A DNA stretch of 12,213 nt from Candidatus Latescibacterota bacterium (GTDB lineage: Bacteria > Eisenbacteria > RBG-16-71-46 > SZUA-252), in contig JACQPZ010000033.1 of NCBI GenBank assembly GCA_016207265.1, positions 1 to 12,213 on the forward strand. Reading direction: 5' to 3'. How positions within the stretch are numbered: the first letter of the stretch is position 1; each line of letters starts with the position of its first letter. Below the pieces are notes generated by a model. That model made no database searches, was not told the DNA's origin, and saw only the letters and a list, made by a program, of their open reading frames with translations. Made by a program: the position numbers and the translations under genes. This document shows, piece after piece, positions 11,893 to 12,213 of the stretch.

Positions 11893-12213
11893 ATGAATCG
11901 CATCACGCCTTCCCTCGTCAGGAATCTCGTCGTCGCCGCGGCACTTGTCGCAGCCACCGGCACCGCGTGGCCCGAGCAGGAATCGGGCGGCGGCCCGGGC
12001 TCCTGGCTCTCCCAATACGTCGGCGCGCGAACGCTGGGGCTCGGCGGCTCCTTCGTCGGCGCTGCGGACGACGCGTCGTCGGTGGTCTGGAACCCCGCCG
12101 GGCTGAGCACCCTCGTCCCCAACGAGCTGCGCTTCGAGACCGCGCGGCTCTTCGAGGACACGTCGGTCAGCGCGATCGGCTTCGCCGTGCCGGGGAACCG
12201 GTTCCCGAGCTGC
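11893..12213 (+). CDS. PorV/UPF0164-like outer-membrane protein, N-terminal part (cut by window)
   Basis: 107 codons are visible and the gene runs off the right edge. Residues 1-25 look like a signal peptide (MNRITPSLVR, a hydrophobic run, GTA). The mature start contains WLSQYVGARTLGLGGSFVG (38-56), AADDASSVVWNPAGLS (57-72), then NELRFE and a strand-like SVSAIGFAVP. The G-A-R-(x)-L-G-L-G-G-x-F-V-(x)-x-A-D-D-x-x-(x)-x-x-W-N-P-A-G-L pattern is the N-terminal hallmark of the PorV/PorQ/UPF0164 group of FadL-like beta-barrels. PorV is a type IX secretion shuttle component in Bacteroidetes, but many homologues in other phyla have no known role. GAGGAGGAG at 11882-11890 sits just before the ATG, and only 13 bp separate it from the upstream stop, so the two genes are probably an operon. 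Confidence 0.85.
   Translation, partial: MNRITPSLVRNLVVAAALVAATGTAWPEQESGGGPGSWLSQYVGARTLGLGGSFVGAADDASSVVWNPAGLSTLVPNELRFETARLFEDTSVSAIGFAVPGNRFPSC

Overview
The window is strongly GC-rich bacterial chromosomal DNA. Coding sequence is dense, third codon positions are nearly all G or C, and clear Shine-Dalgarno sites precede several genes. Two features point to a lineage of the Fibrobacteres-Chlorobi-Bacteroidetes (FCB) type or a neighbouring candidate phylum; Candidatus Eisenbacteria is my best guess. One is a large secreted Ig-like repeat protein ending in an NYPNPF-type FlgD-like/type IX-style C-terminal domain. The other is a PorV/UPF0164-like outer-membrane protein directly after it. The taxonomic guess is inference. 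I see no tRNA, rRNA, CRISPR array, insertion sequence or phage gene.

Layout. 1-921 (minus): a GatB/YqeY-domain gene, then 32 bp later the start of an Arg/Pro/Gly-rich ORF that runs off the left edge and carries 21-bp tandem repeats. 922-1071: divergent promoter region. 1072-2664 (plus): an OprF-like OmpA-family protein with a signal peptide, barrel, five exact-length thrombospondin type 3 repeats, an OmpA peptidoglycan-binding domain and a Pro-rich tail. A 10-bp-stem hairpin separates it from the convergent gene. 2722-4116 (minus): tryptophanase, supported over tyrosine phenol-lyase by three diagnostic residues. 4117-4228: divergent intergenic region holding a long imperfect hairpin that, on the tryptophanase side, buries a strong Shine-Dalgarno followed by a six-codon mini-ORF. 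4229-6763 (plus): membrane-anchored hybrid histidine kinase (three PAS domains, HisKA, HATPase, receiver). 6731-7759 (minus): extended SDR/NAD-dependent epimerase whose end overlaps the kinase end by 33 bp. 7820-8500 (plus): CDP-alcohol phosphatidyltransferase. 8501-8846: gene-free stretch with small hairpins. 8847-11879 (plus): 1010-residue secreted modular protein, GTG start. 11893 to the right edge (plus): PorV-like protein, cut by the window.

How the genes fit together. The last two genes are 13 bp apart, each with a strong Shine-Dalgarno, and look like one transcription unit for a surface or exported protein plus an outer-membrane partner. OmpA supplies an envelope-to-peptidoglycan link. 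The SDR and the CDP-alcohol phosphatidyltransferase are divergent and may both act in lipid or headgroup metabolism. Tryptophanase (indole, pyruvate and ammonia from tryptophan) shares its upstream region with the sensor kinase, so the two could be co-regulated; this is only suggested by position.

The observations most worth a second look are the buried Shine-Dalgarno and mini-ORF leader of tryptophanase, and the A-B-A-B-A-A module pattern of the large exported protein beside its PorV-like neighbour.
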